Of a stretch of 7,838 bases of DNA, positions 6,007 to 7,838 are shown piece by piece (position 1 is the stretch's first letter; the number at the start of each line of letters is the position of its first letter). This DNA is from Bacteroidota bacterium (GTDB taxonomy: Bacteria > Bacteroidota > Ignavibacteria > UBA10030 > UBA8401): assembly GCA_025355705.1 (NCBI GenBank), contig JANXZD010000127.1, positions 1 through 7,838 of the forward strand, read 5' to 3'. The position numbers and the translations under genes were made by a program. Below the pieces are notes generated by a model. That model made no database searches. It was given only the letters and a program-made list of their open reading frames with translations, and was not told the DNA's origin.

Positions 6007-7838
6007 ATGACTATTTCCAAAAAAATCGTATTTGGACTGATGACTCTATCCTTAACAGGAATTCTCCTCTTTGGCATTGAGATCGGCATTGAAAAACTCT
6101 TTCCTGAACTTCAACCACAATTTTTGACCGAAGTTACCTATGACCAGATTGAATGGTATCAAATCAACCGTAGTTTTCTTAGAGATTATTTTCCTGCAAA
6201 CGAACGTTTAGTCCCGGAATTCAAACCGTCGTTGGTGAGAAAACAAAAAACCAAATCAACATTTCGAATTCTTTGTATTGGTGAGTCCTCTATGTTTGGC
6301 GTGCCGTATCAAATGACCGCTAATATTCCAGGTATGGTGCGTCGACAACTTCAACATCTGCATCCCGAAAAAGAAATTGAAGTGATCAATCTTGGTGCTT
6401 CTGCCATCAACACCAACGTTATCCTTCATCTCACAAAAGAATTCCTTCGCTTACAGCCAGATCTCGTATTGATCTATACCGGACATAATGAATTCTATGG
6501 ACCGGATGGTGTCGGTGCATCAAGGTTAGAAAAATATTTTCCGTCGATCACACAATTGAAATATAATATCCGAAATCTTTCCATTGTTCGGCTCGCACAG
6601 TCATTCGGAAATTCTCCAGCACAGACGCAATCTCTCGAAGTAAATTTGATGAAACAAGTTTCGAACGGAGCACTGATAGATCTTAACTCCAGCAACGCAC
6701 AATTAGTATTCAATAATTTTGCAAGAAATTTATCAGACATAATAAAATCTTATCGACGGCTTAACATTTCGGTCATAGTGAGTGATGTAACGTCAAACTT
6801 ACAGTTCTCCCCGTTCGTTTATGATTCCACACTTATCAATGATTACACAGAAATTCGAAATTCAATAGGTTCAAAAAAATATGACATCGCGTTGAGAAAA
6901 TTTAATGCCTTATCTCATATTGACTCCACCAATGCTTATCAACAGTTCCTTTTGGGTTCGATTTATTTAGGATTGAACAATCCTGTGAAAGCTCGACTAC
7001 ATTTTGAATTTGCTCGCGATAATGATCTCCTAAAATTCCGCGCTCCGGGAAAGATCAATGCTATTATTAAAACTGTCTGTGCAAAAAATGCCATATCATT
7101 TTTCTCTTCGGATTCGATCTTTCAGCATTTCAGCATGAACGGTATATCAGATACTACATTGTTTTGGGAACATCTCCACCCAAAAGCAAATGGCTACTAT
7201 TTGATTGCCAATGGTTTTGTAGATAAGATACAACAAGAGAATATATTCCCTCAGGATTCAAATATAAAAAAGCTTCCCTTCAACAACGATAGCCTGCACA
7301 TTAGTTGGCTCGATCAAGCATTTGCTGATGTGTCTATGAAAAACCTGACTTCAAAATGGCCGTTCACGAATTTTATGATTACACAACAATGTTATCCAAA
7401 GGCTGATCCGTTGTTGAAAAAAATCGTGGATGAAGTTTATTCTATCGGAAAGGTTTGGGACGAAGGATGTTATGAAACGGCTCAACTCTTCTGGAGCAGC
7501 GGAAATATTCAACAAGCCATCACAACATACCGTGCTGTAATCGATGAATATCCGTATAACTTTTACGCACATTATCTTCTGGCAAATGCATTAAGTCAAT
7601 CTGGAAATATCAATGAAGCAATCCAGCATTATACTATTTCTATCAATTCAAATCCGAAATATCCATTCCCAAAACTGGATCTTGGGTTGATAAAGATCAA
7701 TCAAGGTAAGTTTGATGAAGCGATCACGATACTATCTGAAGCATTACTGATAGCTCAAAAAGAACAGATGATTTCTATGCAGGCAACGATCTATTATGGA
7801 CTTGGAACAGTATATGCGAACAAACGGGACTTCCAAAA
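6007..7838 (+). CDS. Membrane-anchored SGNH/GDSL-type hydrolase with TPR repeats (C-terminus beyond the window)
   Basis: An open frame of 610 codons runs without a stop to the right edge. Residues about 6-25 form one hydrophobic segment (signal anchor or uncleaved signal), so the rest should be periplasmic or surface-exposed. The SGNH hydrolase blocks follow: block I ILCIGESSMFG (88-98) with Ser94 as likely nucleophile, block II INLGASAINTN (127-137) with Gly130, block III YTGHNEFYG (157-165) with Asn161, and block V WEHLHP (387-392) with His391. Glu388 stands where the classical DxxH aspartate would be. A TPR-like insert (about 291-340, ending LLKFRAPGKIN at 341-351) lies between blocks III and V. 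After block V, at least three TPR units begin near 489 (SGNIQQAITTYRAVIDEYP, then SGNINEAIQHYTISINSNP, then QGKFDEAITILSEAL) and continue to the edge. Family members hydrolyse or transfer acyl esters; the substrate is unknown. The ATG at 6007 has no clear ribosome binding site; an in-frame TTG at 5998 has AGAAGAA 11 bases upstream and is an alternative. Transcribed divergently from the LacI-family operon. Confidence 0.9.
   Translation, partial: MTISKKIVFGLMTLSLTGILLFGIEIGIEKLFPELQPQFLTEVTYDQIEWYQINRSFLRDYFPANERLVPEFKPSLVRKQKTKSTFRILCIGESSMFGVPYQMTANIPGMVRRQLQHLHPEKEIEVINLGASAINTNVILHLTKEFLRLQPDLVLIYTGHNEFYGPDGVGASRLEKYFPSITQLKYNIRNLSIVRLAQSFGNSPAQTQSLEVNLMKQVSNGALIDLNSSNAQLVFNNFARNLSDIIKSYRRLNISVIVSDVTSNLQFSPFVYDSTLINDYTEIRNSIGSKKYDIALRKFNALSHIDSTNAYQQFLLGSIYLGLNNPVKARLHFEFARDNDLLKFRAPGKINAIIKTVCAKNAISFFSSDSIFQHFSMNGISDTTLFWEHLHPKANGYYLIANGFVDKIQQENIFPQDSNIKKLPFNNDSLHISWLDQAFADVSMKNLTSKWPFTNFMITQQCYPKADPLLKKIVDEVYSIGKVWDEGCYETAQLFWSSGNIQQAITTYRAVIDEYPYNFYAHYLLANALSQSGNINEAIQHYTISINSNPKYPFPKLDLGLIKINQGKFDEAITILSEALLIAQKEQMISMQATIYYGLGTVYANKRDFQ

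Noticed and set aside
6495..6740. Minus-strand open frame inside the SGNH-TPR gene
   Set aside because: Antisense to the SGNH hydrolase domain, whose frame is clearly coding.

Overview
The window looks like a piece of a chromosome from the Bacteroidota/Chlorobiota/Ignavibacteriota side of the tree, at roughly 40% GC by eye. The evidence is a TonB-dependent receptor with an N-terminal carboxypeptidase-regulatory-like domain, a secreted protein with Asp/Asn-rich DGxDND motifs, and an SGNH hydrolase fused to TPRs. Three of the four genes have recognisable Shine-Dalgarno sequences. That fits Ignavibacteria-like lineages better than classical Bacteroidetes, where these are often missing. The placement is inference from protein style, not from a marker gene.

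Layout. Four protein genes fill almost the whole window. Three lie head to tail on the minus strand, transcribed right to left: a LacI-family regulator (5824 to 4787, TTG start), a 968-residue TonB-dependent receptor (4750 to 1844), and a large exported protein (start 1795) that runs off the left edge after 598 codons. The gaps are only 36 and 48 bases and no terminator is visible, so they look like one operon that continues out of the window. On the plus strand, across a 182-base divergent intergenic region, a membrane-anchored SGNH/GDSL-type hydrolase with TPRs starts at 6007 and runs off the right edge after 610 codons.

Working model (inference). The LacI-type regulator senses a small ligand, probably a sugar, and controls its own operon, perhaps through an 18-base imperfect palindrome with a CG centre at 5925-5942. 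The receptor would import a ligand across the outer membrane with TonB energy. The exported protein would be its surface partner, in the place where a SusD-like lipoprotein would follow a SusC-type receptor; the protein seen here does not look like SusD. The divergent SGNH-TPR protein may act on ester groups of a periplasmic or surface glycan, but nothing ties it functionally to the operon except position.

No RNA genes, insertion sequences, CRISPR arrays or convincing terminators were found. The two end genes are cut by the window edges, not visibly broken.
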